DNA of 64,000 nt from Nocardioides sp. cx-173 (GCF_021117365.1 NZ_CP088262.1:992001-1056000); one strand, 5' to 3'. Shown: positions 22,008 through 31,265, numbered from the stretch's first letter. The notes: a model not told the origin generated them from the letters alone. Numbers and translations: made by a program.

Positions 22008-22074
22008 CGGCAGGCGCGCCCCGCTATCTGCCCCGGGAGCGTATCCCGGGGCAGATAGCGCGACGTGCCTGCCG
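22008..22074. terminator. Large two-level palindrome between tsaD and the convergent 446-residue gene
   Basis: Inner perfect 16-bp arms GCTATCTGCCCCGGGA (22023-22038) and its complement (22044-22059) around a 5-nt loop, with outer 8-bp arms CGGCAGGC and GCCTGCCG (22008-22015, 22067-22074). It sits 6 nt after the tsaD stop and 11 nt before the 3' end of the convergent gene, so it can serve as a bidirectional terminator. Confidence 0.65.
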
Positions 22075-22084
22075 AAGGTGGCCG

Positions 22085-23425
22085 TCAGTCGATGACGCCC
22101 GGCGCGGCGTCCGCGTCGTCGATCCAGTCCTGGCCATCGTCGAAGAGGTCGCGATCGCCACGACGCTCCTGCTCGTCCTTGCCGCGGCCGCGACCGGTGC
22201 CCGCCGCGGCTGCGCCACCGCGACCGCCAGCTCCGCCGCCTGCGACGCCCCGCCCGCCCGCGGCGCCGCGTCCGCCCGCGCCGCGTCCGCCCGCACCGCC
22301 GCCGGGGCTCACCGCTGCTCCGCGACCGCCGGCGCCGCGACCGGCGCCGGCTCCGCCACCGGGGCTCGCGGCCGCTCCGCGGCCGAGGGCGCCGGCGGCA
22401 CCGGCACGTGAGCTGGCGCCGATCGGCCGGCCGGCCGCGGAGCCGGCAGTCGCGGCATGGACGCCCGCGACGCGGCTCATCGCCCCGCGGATGCCGGCGA
22501 CAGCCGCGCCCGCGAGTCCGCCTCCCGCGATCGCCCCGGCGGCCGCCGACGGGAAGCCGCCTGAGCCGCCACCGCCGCCGATGGCTCCGGGCCCGCCCGG
22601 AGTCGTGGGGACGGCGCCGGGCGGCAGCCCCGGAGGCTGCGTCGTCGTGGGCGTGGGCTGGAGGCCGGGAGGCTCGGTGGGCGGCTCGTGCACCGGCACC
22701 TCCTGGATCGGCGGCGGGGGGAAGCCGCAGATGTTGTCATCCGGGGGGACCACCTGGATCCCGTGGTGCGGGTTGCTGCCGATGGAGGCGTGGTCGGTGG
22801 TACGCGGCGGGCGCGTGCTGCCACCGGGGGGCAGGCCGCCGCTGGGAGGCACGTACGGCGAGGGGTCCGCCGGAGTGGCGGGCTGCTCGGGGTCCGGGAT
22901 GCCGTGGATGGCCTTCATCGTCTCCGTGGCCGAGCCGAAGTCCGTGTCGATCCGGTCGGCCAGCTGGCGCGCGATGTTCTCGCGCGCCTCGAAGGCGTCG
23001 CTGAACGACTGCATCTTCTCCTGGTGCTGAGTCTGTGCCGGGAGGTCGGAGCCGTCCTTGGGTCCCGGCGGCGGCCGGTACGGGCCGGGGTTGGGCGGCT
23101 GCGGGTAGTAGTGGTTCATCTCGGACTTGCCGACCCGGGCGGCGACGATGGCGCCGTGGGCCACGCCGAGCGCCTCGTTGCCCATGATCAGCTCGTCCTG
23201 CTTGGCGCGCATGCCCTTCGCGGACGTGCGGAAGGCCTTGGCCATCGCGGGGCCGGTCTGGCCGCCCAGGCTGCTCTCGAGCCCGGAGGCGTGCTCGAGA
23301 GCCATGGCGACGCTGTTGAGCAGGTTCGCGCACCGGCGCCACTCTCGGGCGCTGGCGGCCACCACGTCCTCGGACGCGCCGGCGAGGGCCGTCTCGAGCC
23401 GCTGCTGCTGGGGGCCGGTGACCAT
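22085..23425 (-). CDS. PPE/WXG-like putative secreted protein with Gly/Ala/Arg-rich tail
   Basis: 446-residue protein of unknown function. Residues about 1-105 are an alpha-helical hairpin-like domain of WXG100/PPE size with W29. Next come Pro-rich segments (about 108-125 and 185-290), a helical stretch at 135-170 between them, and a long Gly/Ala/Arg low-complexity tail (about 330-415) closing with an acidic end. ATG 23425 shares a base with the upstream stop and has GGAGG about 8 nt before it. No signal peptide is seen. The composition suggests an envelope or type VII substrate, unproven. Confidence 0.6.
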   Translation of the reverse strand: MVTGPQQQRLETALAGASEDVVAASAREWRRCANLLNSVAMALEHASGLESSLGGQTGPAMAKAFRTSAKGMRAKQDELIMGNEALGVAHGAIVAARVGKSEMNHYYPQPPNPGPYRPPPGPKDGSDLPAQTQHQEKMQSFSDAFEARENIARQLADRIDTDFGSATETMKAIHGIPDPEQPATPADPSPYVPPSGGLPPGGSTRPPRTTDHASIGSNPHHGIQVVPPDDNICGFPPPPIQEVPVHEPPTEPPGLQPTPTTTQPPGLPPGAVPTTPGGPGAIGGGGGSGGFPSAAAGAIAGGGLAGAAVAGIRGAMSRVAGVHAATAGSAAGRPIGASSRAGAAGALGRGAAASPGGGAGAGRGAGGRGAAVSPGGGAGGRGAGGRGAAGGRGVAGGGAGGRGGAAAAGTGRGRGKDEQERRGDRDLFDDGQDWIDDADAAPGVID

Positions 23426-23913
23426 CAGCCGTCCTCCTTGGGTGCCGCGCAGGAGTTGTTGGTGGTGACGTCGGGCGCCGTGAGGCACGGCTGATAGGCC
23501 TCGACCGTGCTGAGCAGGGTGCTCGAGGCGCTCGCCGACGCCTCGTCGGCGTTCGCGAAGCTGGCCACGTAGGTCTCGATGCCCTGCCGGTAGCCGTTGA
23601 GCCCGGTCATCATGTCGTGCATCGCCTGGCGCACCTTGGCGTGCGCGAGCTCGGTGTGGTGCGCGAGCTCGCTGCCGCTCTGGGAGCCGCCGAACGCCCC
23701 GGGAGGCACGTCGTCGAAGGGGGCACTGCTCAGCCCCTCGACCCCGCTGTCGAGGATCGAGACGATGGCCTTGATGGTGGCGTCGTCCACCTCGATGACT
23801 TGCAGGAGGCCTGCGATGCCGCCGACAGCCGGAGCGATCCCGACGGCGTTGACGGCCGTGGTGGCCGCCATCAACCCAGTGGTGGCCTGGGTGTAGTCAC
23901 CCTGTGCTGCCAT
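23425..23913 (-). CDS. Small helical putative type VII-type partner protein
   Basis: 162-residue Ala/Ser-rich, mostly helical protein with no signal peptide, upstream of and translationally coupled to the 446-residue gene (TGATG). A central G/A-rich hydrophobic stretch (about 15-45) precedes a helical part at about 85-140 and a C-terminal region with two Cys. ATG 23913 has GAGGAGAAGG just upstream. The pairing of a small helical protein with a larger PPE-like one resembles PE/PPE or EspC/EspA gene pairs by architecture only. Confidence 0.55.
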   Translation of the reverse strand: MAAQGDYTQATTGLMAATTAVNAVGIAPAVGGIAGLLQVIEVDDATIKAIVSILDSGVEGLSSAPFDDVPPGAFGGSQSGSELAHHTELAHAKVRQAMHDMMTGLNGYRQGIETYVASFANADEASASASSTLLSTVEAYQPCLTAPDVTTNNSCAAPKEDG

Positions 23914-24097
23914 GACCTTCTCCTCGGTCTGGGGTGTGTCGTGAACGGTGTCAGCCCCGCCTACCCGCCCCGGAGCGCACTCAAACGTGATCGACCCAGG
24001 GTCTCCCGGCAGCGGAGTAGGGAGCGCGGTCGACGGCCCGCCTACGAGCCTCGGATCCGGCTAGCATGTGCGCCCAACGCCAACGAAGGAGTGTCGA

Positions 24098-24691
24098 GTG
24101 GTGCGCAATCTCGGATCCGTGACGGCCCTGGCCGTCGTCCTGATGCTGGCCGCCGGCTGCTCCGACGACGAGCCATCGGCCGCTCCGGACCCGTCGCCCA
24201 CGGTGTCGGGCAGCGAATCCGGCGCGGTCAGCCCCTCGCCGACCCCGCCCTCGCCCAGCGTGGAGCCGGCGGCCGGGCCGGAGCTGCGCGTGAAGCGGTT
24301 CAGCGTGCGCGCACCCGAGGGCTGGGAGATCAGTCCCGAGGGCGATCCCTACACGGCCCAGGCCTTCGCGACCGGGGGCATCGACACGCTGTTCATCGGC
24401 GAGTACCCCGACCTCGCCCAGGGCACCATGAGCGTCGAGGACTCGGCCCGGGCGCGCATGCGCAGTGCGGTCTACCGCCAGCAGCCGAAGCTCCAGCCGT
24501 ACGTCACCGTCGGCGGAGACAAGTGGTACCACATCGCCGGGCAGATCGATGCCGCCTCCTACCTGCTCGACTACGGCACCGTCAAGGACGGTCTGAGCCT
24601 CTCGGTGGTGCTGACCTTCACCCTCGACGTCCCGGCGGAGGAGCGCGAGCGGATCGCCCAGGCCGTGCTCGCCACCGTCACCGTCGACTGA
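24098..24691 (+). CDS. Lipoprotein with Ser/Pro-rich linker
   Basis: 197-residue predicted lipoprotein. From GTG 24098 (AAGGAG 6 nt upstream) the lipobox is MLAAGC with Cys21. Residues about 25-70 are an acidic Ser/Pro linker. The C-terminal domain (about 72-195) contains R-F-S-V-R-A-P-E-G-W, a pattern seen in mycobacterial LpqN/LpqT-type or PsbP-like lipoproteins, though I cannot assign it. It is divergent from the putative type VII pair and convergent with the anti-sigma-like gene, with 7 nt between the 3' ends. Confidence 0.75.
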   Translation: MVRNLGSVTALAVVLMLAAGCSDDEPSAAPDPSPTVSGSESGAVSPSPTPPSPSVEPAAGPELRVKRFSVRAPEGWEISPEGDPYTAQAFATGGIDTLFIGEYPDLAQGTMSVEDSARARMRSAVYRQQPKLQPYVTVGGDKWYHIAGQIDAASYLLDYGTVKDGLSLSVVLTFTLDVPAEERERIAQAVLATVTVD

Positions 24692-24698
24692 GGAGGGC

Positions 24699-25880
24699 TC
24701 ACCCGAGCAGCACGTAGTCGCTGAAGTCCTGAGTGCCGGGGCCACCGGCGACGACCTTCTCGACCGTGCCGTCGCCGCGAAGGCGCCAGATGCTCCACGC
24801 GCCCGGGTCGCGCTCGAACACCGTGGCCACGAGCGAGCCGTCGTCGGCCCAGTCCTCGTCGGCCACGACGCCGTCGGGGTCGAGCCGGGCTGCCAGCTCG
24901 CCGCCCCCGTCGATGATGCCGACGTACGGACGGCTGAGTCCGTCGTGGTAGGCCTCCGAGACGGCCACGAGGTCACCCGTGGGGTCGAGGTCGAGCAACG
25001 AGTAGGCGCACGTGTCGTAGGTGTAGCCGGTGGTCGCGGTGCCGTAGAGCGCGTAGCAGGCCTCGGCGCCCTCGGCGGACAGCTGCACCGCCACCGTCCC
25101 GTCCTCGGCGGCGTCCGCCACGTCGATCGGCGCCGGGTCGGCGTCCACCGCGTCGCGCAGCGAGCCGTCGGCCCCGAGCACCTGCGCAGGCCCGCCGCTG
25201 CCGTCGGTGAGGTAGAGCCGGCACCCGGTGTCGTCGCGTCCGCAGTCGCCGACCAGCGCGGTCGGGCTCAGGTCGGCCTCGAGGCCACGGGCGACGGTCC
25301 GGCTCCGGCCGTCCGAGCGCACGACCAGCTCGCCCGCGGTCGTGAGGTAGGCGATCGCGGTGCTCTGCTCGTTGGCGACGGGGCCCGAGAGCACGCCGCG
25401 CACGGTGTCGGTGACCTCCCCGTCCTCGTCCACCAGCTCGAGCACGTCGATGCCGGTGTCGTCGTCGTTGCGGGCGCCGACCAGCAGGCCGTCGAGCACG
25501 ACGCCGAACGAGTAGGCGGAGGGGACCTCGACCGGGGGAGCCTCCGAGCGCACCCAGGTGCGGCCGTCGAGGTAGTCGACTCCGAGGCCCGAGCCGCCGG
25601 TGTCGACACCCTCGGAGGGGGGCAAGGTGGGGTCGGCACTCTGGCTCGCGGGCGGCAGGTCGCGGTCGGTGCGGCCGGTGAGGCCCTGCCCGGCCACGAC
25701 GGCGAGCGGCACCAGGACCGCCGCGACCGCCAGGACGCTGGCGGCGGCGAGACGCCGGGTACGCCTGATGCGCGAGGCGCGGCCCTTCACCTGATCGAGG
25801 GAGAAGGGGGCGTCGTCGAGGCCCCGCACGCGGTCCCCCAGCTCACGGCGCACCTCGGACTCCCAGCGGTCGATGCTCAT
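24699..25880 (-). CDS. Membrane-anchored propeller-like protein paired with an ECF sigma factor
   Basis: 393-residue protein. Residues about 1-43 are cytosolic and charged, about 44-64 are one transmembrane helix, and the outer part has repeated D-G-x-x motifs and beta-rich segments like a beta-propeller (for example around D-D-T-G-I-D, L-Y-L-T-D-G, D-W-A-D-D-G-S). Its ATG overlaps the stop of the sigma gene (ATGA). By position it could be the sigma factor's regulator, but no zinc-binding anti-sigma HxxxCxxC motif is visible in the short cytosolic part. Confidence 0.65.
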   Translation of the reverse strand: MSIDRWESEVRRELGDRVRGLDDAPFSLDQVKGRASRIRRTRRLAAASVLAVAAVLVPLAVVAGQGLTGRTDRDLPPASQSADPTLPPSEGVDTGGSGLGVDYLDGRTWVRSEAPPVEVPSAYSFGVVLDGLLVGARNDDDTGIDVLELVDEDGEVTDTVRGVLSGPVANEQSTAIAYLTTAGELVVRSDGRSRTVARGLEADLSPTALVGDCGRDDTGCRLYLTDGSGGPAQVLGADGSLRDAVDADPAPIDVADAAEDGTVAVQLSAEGAEACYALYGTATTGYTYDTCAYSLLDLDPTGDLVAVSEAYHDGLSRPYVGIIDGGGELAARLDPDGVVADEDWADDGSLVATVFERDPGAWSIWRLRGDGTVEKVVAGGPGTQDFSDYVLLG

Positions 25881-26404
25881 TGCTCCTCCTCCCGGTGGGC
25901 AGGGCTCAGGTCGGACGGGACGCGGTCACGCAGCGCGGCGAGCGCACGACTGCACTGCGACTTCACGGTGCCGACCGAGATGCCGAGGATGTCGGCGGTC
26001 TCGGCCTCCGTCAGCTGCTCGTAGTAGCGCAGCACCACCACGGCGCGGGCCTTCTGCGGCAGGGTCTGCACGACGTCCCACAGTGCGGAGCTCAGCCCCT
26101 CGTCGTAGGCGTCGCTGACGGCGCGGTCCGGGATGGTCTCGGCGGCGAACTCCCGGCGCTTCCAGCCGCGGCGCCACAGCGAGTTGTTCTCGTTGACCAT
26201 GATCCGGCGGACATAGGCGTCCACCGAGCCGCGGTCGCGCACCTTGTCCCAGGCCAGGTAGAGCTTGGCCAGCGAGGTCTGCAGGACGTCCTCGGCCTGG
26301 TGCCGGTCTCCGGTGAGCAGGTACGCCGTCCGCAGGAGCTGCGGCTGGCGTGCGTTCAGGTACGCCGCGAACTCCTCGTCACGGTCGGCCGAGCGGGCGC
26401 TCAT
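25877..26404 (-). CDS. SigE-family ECF RNA polymerase sigma factor
   Basis: 175-residue sigma factor of the SigE/SCO-type subfamily common in Streptomyces and Nocardioides. Region 2 spans about 10-80 ([39 protein letters not shown]). Region 4 spans about 112-165 with the helix-turn-helix [23 protein letters not shown] 26404 gives the standard N-terminus. It is translated with the membrane protein gene downstream and is divergent from mscR. The target promoters are unknown. Confidence 0.9.
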   Translation of the reverse strand: MSARSADRDEEFAAYLNARQPQLLRTAYLLTGDRHQAEDVLQTSLAKLYLAWDKVRDRGSVDAYVRRIMVNENNSLWRRGWKRREFAAETIPDRAVSDAYDEGLSSALWDVVQTLPQKARAVVVLRYYEQLTEAETADILGISVGTVKSQCSRALAALRDRVPSDLSPAHREEEQ

Positions 26405-26627
26405 GCGCCCAGTCTCGGGGGTTGGCCGCGCCGAGAGCGGCACGGTCGTCGCGGCGTGGTCCACGTGTCGAAGACGCCAACCGCCCCGAGATGGTTGCAA
26501 TCTCCCGGAAGTGGCCGGGATGGACGTGCGCGTCCTCACGTCCGCCTCCGCACCCCACCCTGACCGCGGGGCCCTTACGGTTGCAGGGAGCACGAGCCCA
26601 CCACAGGGACAGGACGAAGGAGCACGG

Positions 26628-27713
26628 ATGCAGCAGGTCAAGGCGGTCGTCGCACGAGCCAAGGGTCAGCCCACCGAGGTGGTGACCATCAACGTGCCCG
26701 ACCCGGGGCCGGGCGAGGCGCTGGTGAAGGTGCAGGCGTGCGGGGTGTGCCACACCGACCTGCACTACCGCGAGGGCGGGATCAACGACGACTTCCCGTT
26801 CCTGCTCGGCCACGAGGCCGCGGGCGTGGTCGAGGCCGTGGGCCCGGACGTGACGACGGTGGCGCCGGGGGACTTCGTGGTCCTCAACTGGCGCGCGGTG
26901 TGCGGCGACTGTCGTGCGTGTGACCGCGGGGAGCCGCAGTACTGCTTCGCCACCCACAACGCGACGCAGAAGATGACGCTCGAGGACGGCACCGAGCTGA
27001 GCCCCGCGCTGGGCATCGGCGCGTTCGCGGAGAAGACCCTGGTGGCGGCCGGCCAGTGCACCAAGGTCGACCCGTCGGCGCGCCCGGCCGCGGCCGGCCT
27101 GCTGGGCTGCGGCGTCATGGCCGGCATCGGCGCGGCGATCAACACCGGTGCGGTGACCCGGGGCAAGACCGTCGCGGTCATCGGCTGCGGCGGTGTCGGG
27201 GTGGCCGCGGTCGCCGGGTCGGCGCTGGCGGGCGCGTCGAAGGTCATCGCCGTGGACATCGACCCGAAGAAGCTCGAGAAGGCAAAGGAGCTGGGCGCGA
27301 CGCACACCGTCGACTCCTCGCAGGTCGACCCGGTGACGGCGATTCAGGAGCTGACCGGCGGCTTCGGCGCCGACGTCGTGATCGAGGCCGTGGGCCGCCC
27401 GGAGACGTGGAAGCAGGCGTTCTACGCGCGCGACCTCGCCGGGACCGTCGTCCTGGTCGGGGTGCCGACGCCCGACATGGTGATGCCCGAGATCCCGCTC
27501 ATCGACGTCTTCGGCCGCGGCGGCTCGCTCAAGTCCAGCTGGTACGGCGACTGTCTGCCGAGCCGCGACTTCCCGCTGCTGGTCGACCTCTACCAGCAGG
27601 GCCGGCTCGACCTGGACGCCTTCGTGACCGAGGAGGTCGGCCTCGGCGACGTCGAGGCGGCGTTCGAGCGGATGCACCGCGGCGACGTGCTGCGCAGCGT
27701 GGTGATCCTGTGA
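26628..27713 (+). CDS. mscR: S-(hydroxymethyl)mycothiol dehydrogenase / nitrosomycothiol reductase
   Basis: 361-residue zinc-dependent NAD alcohol dehydrogenase family member oxidising the formaldehyde-mycothiol adduct and also reducing S-nitrosomycothiol. Catalytic zinc ligands are in CGVCHTDLH and GHEAAG, and structural zinc cysteines in [15 protein letters not shown]. The Rossmann motif is [12 protein letters not shown] near 180. ATG 26628 has AAGGAG 5 nt upstream. It marks a mycothiol-producing actinobacterium. It overlaps the following metallo-hydrolase gene by 4 nt, as in mycobacteria. Confidence 0.93.
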   Translation: MQQVKAVVARAKGQPTEVVTINVPDPGPGEALVKVQACGVCHTDLHYREGGINDDFPFLLGHEAAGVVEAVGPDVTTVAPGDFVVLNWRAVCGDCRACDRGEPQYCFATHNATQKMTLEDGTELSPALGIGAFAEKTLVAAGQCTKVDPSARPAAAGLLGCGVMAGIGAAINTGAVTRGKTVAVIGCGGVGVAAVAGSALAGASKVIAVDIDPKKLEKAKELGATHTVDSSQVDPVTAIQELTGGFGADVVIEAVGRPETWKQAFYARDLAGTVVLVGVPTPDMVMPEIPLIDVFGRGGSLKSSWYGDCLPSRDFPLLVDLYQQGRLDLDAFVTEEVGLGDVEAAFERMHRGDVLRSVVIL

Positions 27714-28327
27714 GCGAGGCGAGAGCGCGCATCGACCACGCCGTCTCGTCGGGCACGTTCAGCCTGGACGGGCAGACCTTCGACGTCGACAACAACATCT
27801 GGGTGGTCGGCGACGACACCGAGTGTGTCGTCATCGACGCGCCGCACTCGGTCGAGGACATCCTCGCGGTCGTGGGGGAGCGCACGGTCAAGGCGATCCT
27901 GCTCACCCATGCCCACGACGACCACTGCCGGGTCGCACCGGCGCTGCGCGAGCGCGTCGTCGCGCCGATCATGCTGCACCCGGACGACAAGCCGCTCTGG
28001 GAGCTCACGCACACCGACGAGCTCTGGGACCTCGACCTGGCCGACGGGACCGAGATCGAGGTCGCCGGGACGACCCTGCGGGTGCTGCACACGCCGGGGC
28101 ACGCGCCGGGCGCGGTCTGCTTCTACGCGCCCGAGCTGGGCTGCGTGTTCACCGGTGACACCCTCTTCCACGGCGGGCCCGGGGCGACCGGCCGCTCGTT
28201 CAGCGACGAGGACCTGATCGTGGACTCGATCCGCACCCAGCTCTTCGCGCTGCCCGACGACACCGTCGTCCACACCGGCCACGGCGATGACACGACCATC
28301 GCAGCCGAGAAGGCGGCGCTGGCCTGA
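27710..28327 (+). CDS. Metallo-beta-lactamase-fold hydrolase coupled to mscR
   Basis: 205-residue MBL-fold protein. Metal ligands are THAHDDH near residue 64, the His of HTPGHAPG near 126, the Asp of FTGDTLF near 147, and a late HTGHG. Starting at GTG 27710, it overlaps mscR by 4 nt. The same pair occurs in mycobacteria (Rv2259-Rv2260), so it may hydrolyse a mycothiol thioester such as the S-formylmycothiol product, by analogy with glyoxalase II-like enzymes. That role is inferred. Confidence 0.88.
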   Translation: MSEARARIDHAVSSGTFSLDGQTFDVDNNIWVVGDDTECVVIDAPHSVEDILAVVGERTVKAILLTHAHDDHCRVAPALRERVVAPIMLHPDDKPLWELTHTDELWDLDLADGTEIEVAGTTLRVLHTPGHAPGAVCFYAPELGCVFTGDTLFHGGPGATGRSFSDEDLIVDSIRTQLFALPDDTVVHTGHGDDTTIAAEKAALA

Positions 28328-28330
28328 CCC

Positions 28331-28371
28331 GGCCCGTCCCGCCGGCCGCAGAGGTCCCGGCGGGACGGGAC
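28331..28371 (+). terminator. Terminator hairpin after the mscR operon
   Basis: CCCGTCCCGCCGG (28333-28345) and its exact complement (28357-28369) with an 11-nt loop, 6 nt after the stop at 28327. Confidence 0.65.
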
Positions 28372-28482
28372 CATCGTCCTTCGGGATGCTGGACCTTCAG
28401 CACTGAGCACCGGCCTCCGGGATCCGTAGATTTCGTGGTGTCGCGAATGACATCAGGTCTTCGCAAGCAACAGGAGGACGTC

Positions 28483-29097
28483 ATGCGCTCCACTCTCGAC
28501 AAGTTGATCTCCGGTACCGGCCTGCTCCTCGCGGCCGTGCTCCTCGTCGCGGGAGGCCTGCTCACGTGGGCGAACGTGTTCATCGGAGACCAGGTCGAGG
28601 AGCAGCTGCTGGCCCAGGACATCGTGATGCCCGAGGGTCCCGCCCTCGGCGGCCTGAGCGACGAGAGCGTCGAGGCGCTCGAGGAGTTCGCCGGCTCGCC
28701 GATGGACACCGGTGCCGAGGCTCGTGCCTACGCCGACCACTACATCCAGTCCCACATGAACTCCAGCGGCGAGGAGCTCGCGGGCGAGCCGCAGACGTAC
28801 TCGGAGGCCAGCAACAAGGCTCGTGAGCTCGGCGCCGCCCTCGCGGAGAACCCCGAGGCCAGCCAGGAGCAGATCGACGAGGCGGCCGCCTGGGGCGAGC
28901 TGCGTGAGTCGCTCTTCATGGGCAGCACGCTGCGCGGCCTGCTCCTCTACGCCTACGCCTTCGCCACCATGGGCGTGATCGCCGGGTACGCCGCCGTCGC
29001 CTCCTTCGTCGGCGCGGGTGTCCTCCTGGTCCTGGGCCTGCTGGGCCTGCGGCACGCCGGCCGGATCAAGGCGAACGAGGCCACCGCCACCGCCTGA
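28483..29097 (+). CDS. Conserved membrane protein (homologues often misnamed LigA)
   Basis: 204-residue protein with one hydrophobic helix at the N-terminus (about 10-32), an external acidic domain of about 110 residues, and two hydrophobic segments at the end (about 148-165 and 170-190). ATG 28483 is supported by AGGAGG 5 nt upstream. From memory, close relatives are labelled 'aromatic ring-opening dioxygenase LigA' in databases, but nothing here supports a dioxygenase. Function is unknown. Its long upstream gap and own hairpin suggest a single-gene unit. Confidence 0.75.
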   Translation: MRSTLDKLISGTGLLLAAVLLVAGGLLTWANVFIGDQVEEQLLAQDIVMPEGPALGGLSDESVEALEEFAGSPMDTGAEARAYADHYIQSHMNSSGEELAGEPQTYSEASNKARELGAALAENPEASQEQIDEAAAWGELRESLFMGSTLRGLLLYAYAFATMGVIAGYAAVASFVGAGVLLVLGLLGLRHAGRIKANEATATA

Positions 29098-29114
29098 CCA
29101 CTGCGCTCGACCAC

Positions 29115-29144
29115 GGACCTGTCGCCCTCACGGGCGGCAGGTCC
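29115..29144 (+). terminator. Terminator hairpin after the 204-residue membrane protein gene
   Basis: GGACCTGTCGCC and GGCGGCAGGTCC form a 12-bp stem (one G-T pair) with a loop of about 6 nt, 18 nt after the stop. Confidence 0.65.
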
Positions 29145-29206
29145 GTTGCGGTTGCGGTGGTGGTTGCCGGTGACGTGGGACTTGCGTCGCCGCCGCCCTG
29201 CCCGGC

Positions 29207-30367
29207 TCAGAACGGGTCGACGAGCAGGGCCGTGCCCTGACCGCCCACGCGGGTCAGCACGATGGTGGCCTCGTCGTCGCCGACCAGCGCCAGCCGCTTG
29301 CGCAGCTGCTCCGGGACCACCTCGACGCCCCGCTTCTTGATCGTGAGGCGGCCGATGCCCCGCTCGCGCAGGGCGGCGCGCAGCGCCTTCTCGCGGTACG
29401 GCAGCTCCGCGACGACCCGGTAGCCGCGCGCGAACGGCGTACGGAAGGAGCCGTCGGAGGTGACGTAGGCGATGTGCTCGTCGAGCAGCCCGCCGTCCAC
29501 GCCGGCGGCGACCGCGGTCACGAGCCCGGCGCGGATGACGGCACCGTCCGGCTCGTACAGGTACTCGCCGACGGCGCGGACCTCGCCGCCCGGGTCGTCC
29601 TCGTCCGTGAGGGTCGCCAGCCCGCCGCGCCCGATCACGGTGGCACGGCGGCGTACGGTCGCCAGCCGGCCCGACCAGAGGGCCGCCTCCTTGACCTCAC
29701 CGTGGTCGCTCACCCACTCGGCCTCCACGCCCTCGGGCACGAGCGCGTGCGGGATGCCGGGCGCGACCTTGACGCAGGAGTCGCGGCGCAGGAGCCCTTC
29801 GACGAACGGCCACGGCGGCGCCCAGTCGTCGACGTCGAACGTCCGGCCACGCGCGGTACGGCGGGCCGGGTCGGCGAAGGCGACGTCGAAGGGGCGGGTG
29901 TCGATCTCGGTGGCGTCGGCCACCGCGACGGCGCCGCCGAGGTCGAGGGCGGCCAGATTGGCCTCCGCCACCGCCACCCGGACCGGGTCGAGATCGACCC
30001 CGGCGCACACGATGCCGACCCGCGCGGCGGCGAGCAGGTCGCCGCCGATGCCGCAGCCGAGGTCGACGAGGCTCTGGGCGCGAAACGCCGCCAGGCGTCC
30101 CGCGCGGTGGTCCGCGACCGCCGCACGCGTGGCCTGCTCGAGGCCGTCCGGGGTGAAGTACATCCGTGCGGCCAGGTCGCCGAACTTGGCCACGGCCCGC
30201 TCGCGCAGCCGCACCTGTGTCAGTGCGGCCGCGGCGTGCTCGGCGCTCGCCGAGCGTCGCAACGCGGTCTGGGCGCGCAGCGGGTCCGGCTCGTCGAGCG
30301 CGCCCGCCGTGGCCAGCAGCCGCTGGCCCGGCTCGGTGAGCAGCCAGCGAAACGAGTCGAGGTCCAC
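29207..30367 (-). CDS. SAM-dependent methyltransferase with THUMP-like C-terminal domain
   Basis: 386-residue class I methyltransferase. The N-terminal part is helical (about 1-90), motif I is VDLGCGIGGDLLAAA near 101-115, G-V-D-L-D-P follows in motif II, and motif IV reads FADPARR near 167. The C-terminal about 80 residues (R-G-I-G-R-L-T-I-K-K-R-G-V-E) match the THUMP-like domain found with this family in actinobacteria, so an RNA substrate is plausible. The start is ATG 30367. It is monocistronic and tail-to-tail with nothing obvious. Confidence 0.85.
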   Translation of the reverse strand: MDLDSFRWLLTEPGQRLLATAGALDEPDPLRAQTALRRSASAEHAAAALTQVRLRERAVAKFGDLAARMYFTPDGLEQATRAAVADHRAGRLAAFRAQSLVDLGCGIGGDLLAAARVGIVCAGVDLDPVRVAVAEANLAALDLGGAVAVADATEIDTRPFDVAFADPARRTARGRTFDVDDWAPPWPFVEGLLRRDSCVKVAPGIPHALVPEGVEAEWVSDHGEVKEAALWSGRLATVRRRATVIGRGGLATLTDEDDPGGEVRAVGEYLYEPDGAVIRAGLVTAVAAGVDGGLLDEHIAYVTSDGSFRTPFARGYRVVAELPYREKALRAALRERGIGRLTIKKRGVEVVPEQLRKRLALVGDDEATIVLTRVGGQGTALLVDPF

Positions 30368-30458
30368 CCCGTGATCCTGTCAGGCCGGGTCTGCCGCGGC
30401 GACGGCAGCGGAACCTTCTGCGCGGACCCGACTCCTGCTGCGCCGGCGTCCCGTGCGC

Positions 30459-31265
30459 TCAGGAGGCGATTCGGGCGCCGCCGTCCATCGTCAGGATCTC
30501 CCCGGTGACATAGGCCGCGTGGTCGCTGGCGAGGTAGACGATGCCGCTCGCCACCTCGGAGGCCTTGGCCAGGCGCGGGATCAAGGTCTTGTGGCCGAGC
30601 ACGGACTTGTCGTCCAGGCCGATGATCCCCTGCATCATCGGGGAGTCGGGCGCCGTGCGGCTCCCGGAGCTGACGTGCGCCGGGTCGTCGGGCCGCGTGC
30701 CGTAGGGCGAGACCGCGTTGACCGTGATGCCGTGCGCCGCGGTCTCCCTGGCCAGGGTCCGCGTGAAGGTGTGGATCGCGCCCTTGGCCGCCGAGTACAC
30801 GGACATGAGCGAGTCACCGATGTCGGCCGCGGTGGAGCCGACGTGGACCACCCGCCCACGGCCCTGCGCGATCATGTGGGGCAGCACCGCCTGCGTGACG
30901 TGCAGGACGCTGGTGAGGTTCCACGAGAGGTCGAGCTCCCACGTGGCGGGATCGCTGTCGACGAAGGCGGCCACCGAGGCGATGTTGCCCGCGGCCGTCA
31001 CCAGCACGTCGATGGCTCCGAACCGCTGCACCGCAGCCTCGACCATCGCGTCCACCTGGGCGCGGTCGGTGACGTCGCAGGAGACCCAGAGCCCCTGGCC
31101 GCCGGCCCGCTCGACGTCCGCGACCACCTCGAGCCCCTTCTCCTCGTTGCGCCCGACCACGACGACGTTCGCCCCTTCGGACGCCAACGCCGTGCAGGTG
31201 GCGCGCCCGATGTTGGCGGTGCCGCCCGTGACGACGGCCGTGCGGCCACTCAGTCCCATGTCCAT
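30459..31265 (-). CDS. Short-chain dehydrogenase/reductase (SDR)
   Basis: 268-residue Rossmann-fold oxidoreductase. The cofactor motif is TGGTANIGRA near 12-21 (classical TGxxxGxG with Asn in place of one Gly), then V-T-A-A-G-N-I near 93 and the active-site YSAAK near 159-163. Arg at the end of strand 2 (VVVGRNEE) suggests NADP(H). It ends with the typical G-E-I-L-T-M-D-G-G. ATG 31265 or 31259 could start it. The substrate is unknown. It lies directly downstream of a decayed VOC gene fragment. Confidence 0.88.
   Translation of the reverse strand: MDMGLSGRTAVVTGGTANIGRATCTALASEGANVVVVGRNEEKGLEVVADVERAGGQGLWVSCDVTDRAQVDAMVEAAVQRFGAIDVLVTAAGNIASVAAFVDSDPATWELDLSWNLTSVLHVTQAVLPHMIAQGRGRVVHVGSTAADIGDSLMSVYSAAKGAIHTFTRTLARETAAHGITVNAVSPYGTRPDDPAHVSSGSRTAPDSPMMQGIIGLDDKSVLGHKTLIPRLAKASEVASGIVYLASDHAAYVTGEILTMDGGARIAS

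Noticed and set aside
28367..28379. GGGACCATCGTCC resembling a DevR/DosR box upstream of the 204-residue membrane protein gene
   Set aside because: It departs from the consensus at three positions and overlaps the mscR terminator stem, which explains the symmetry.
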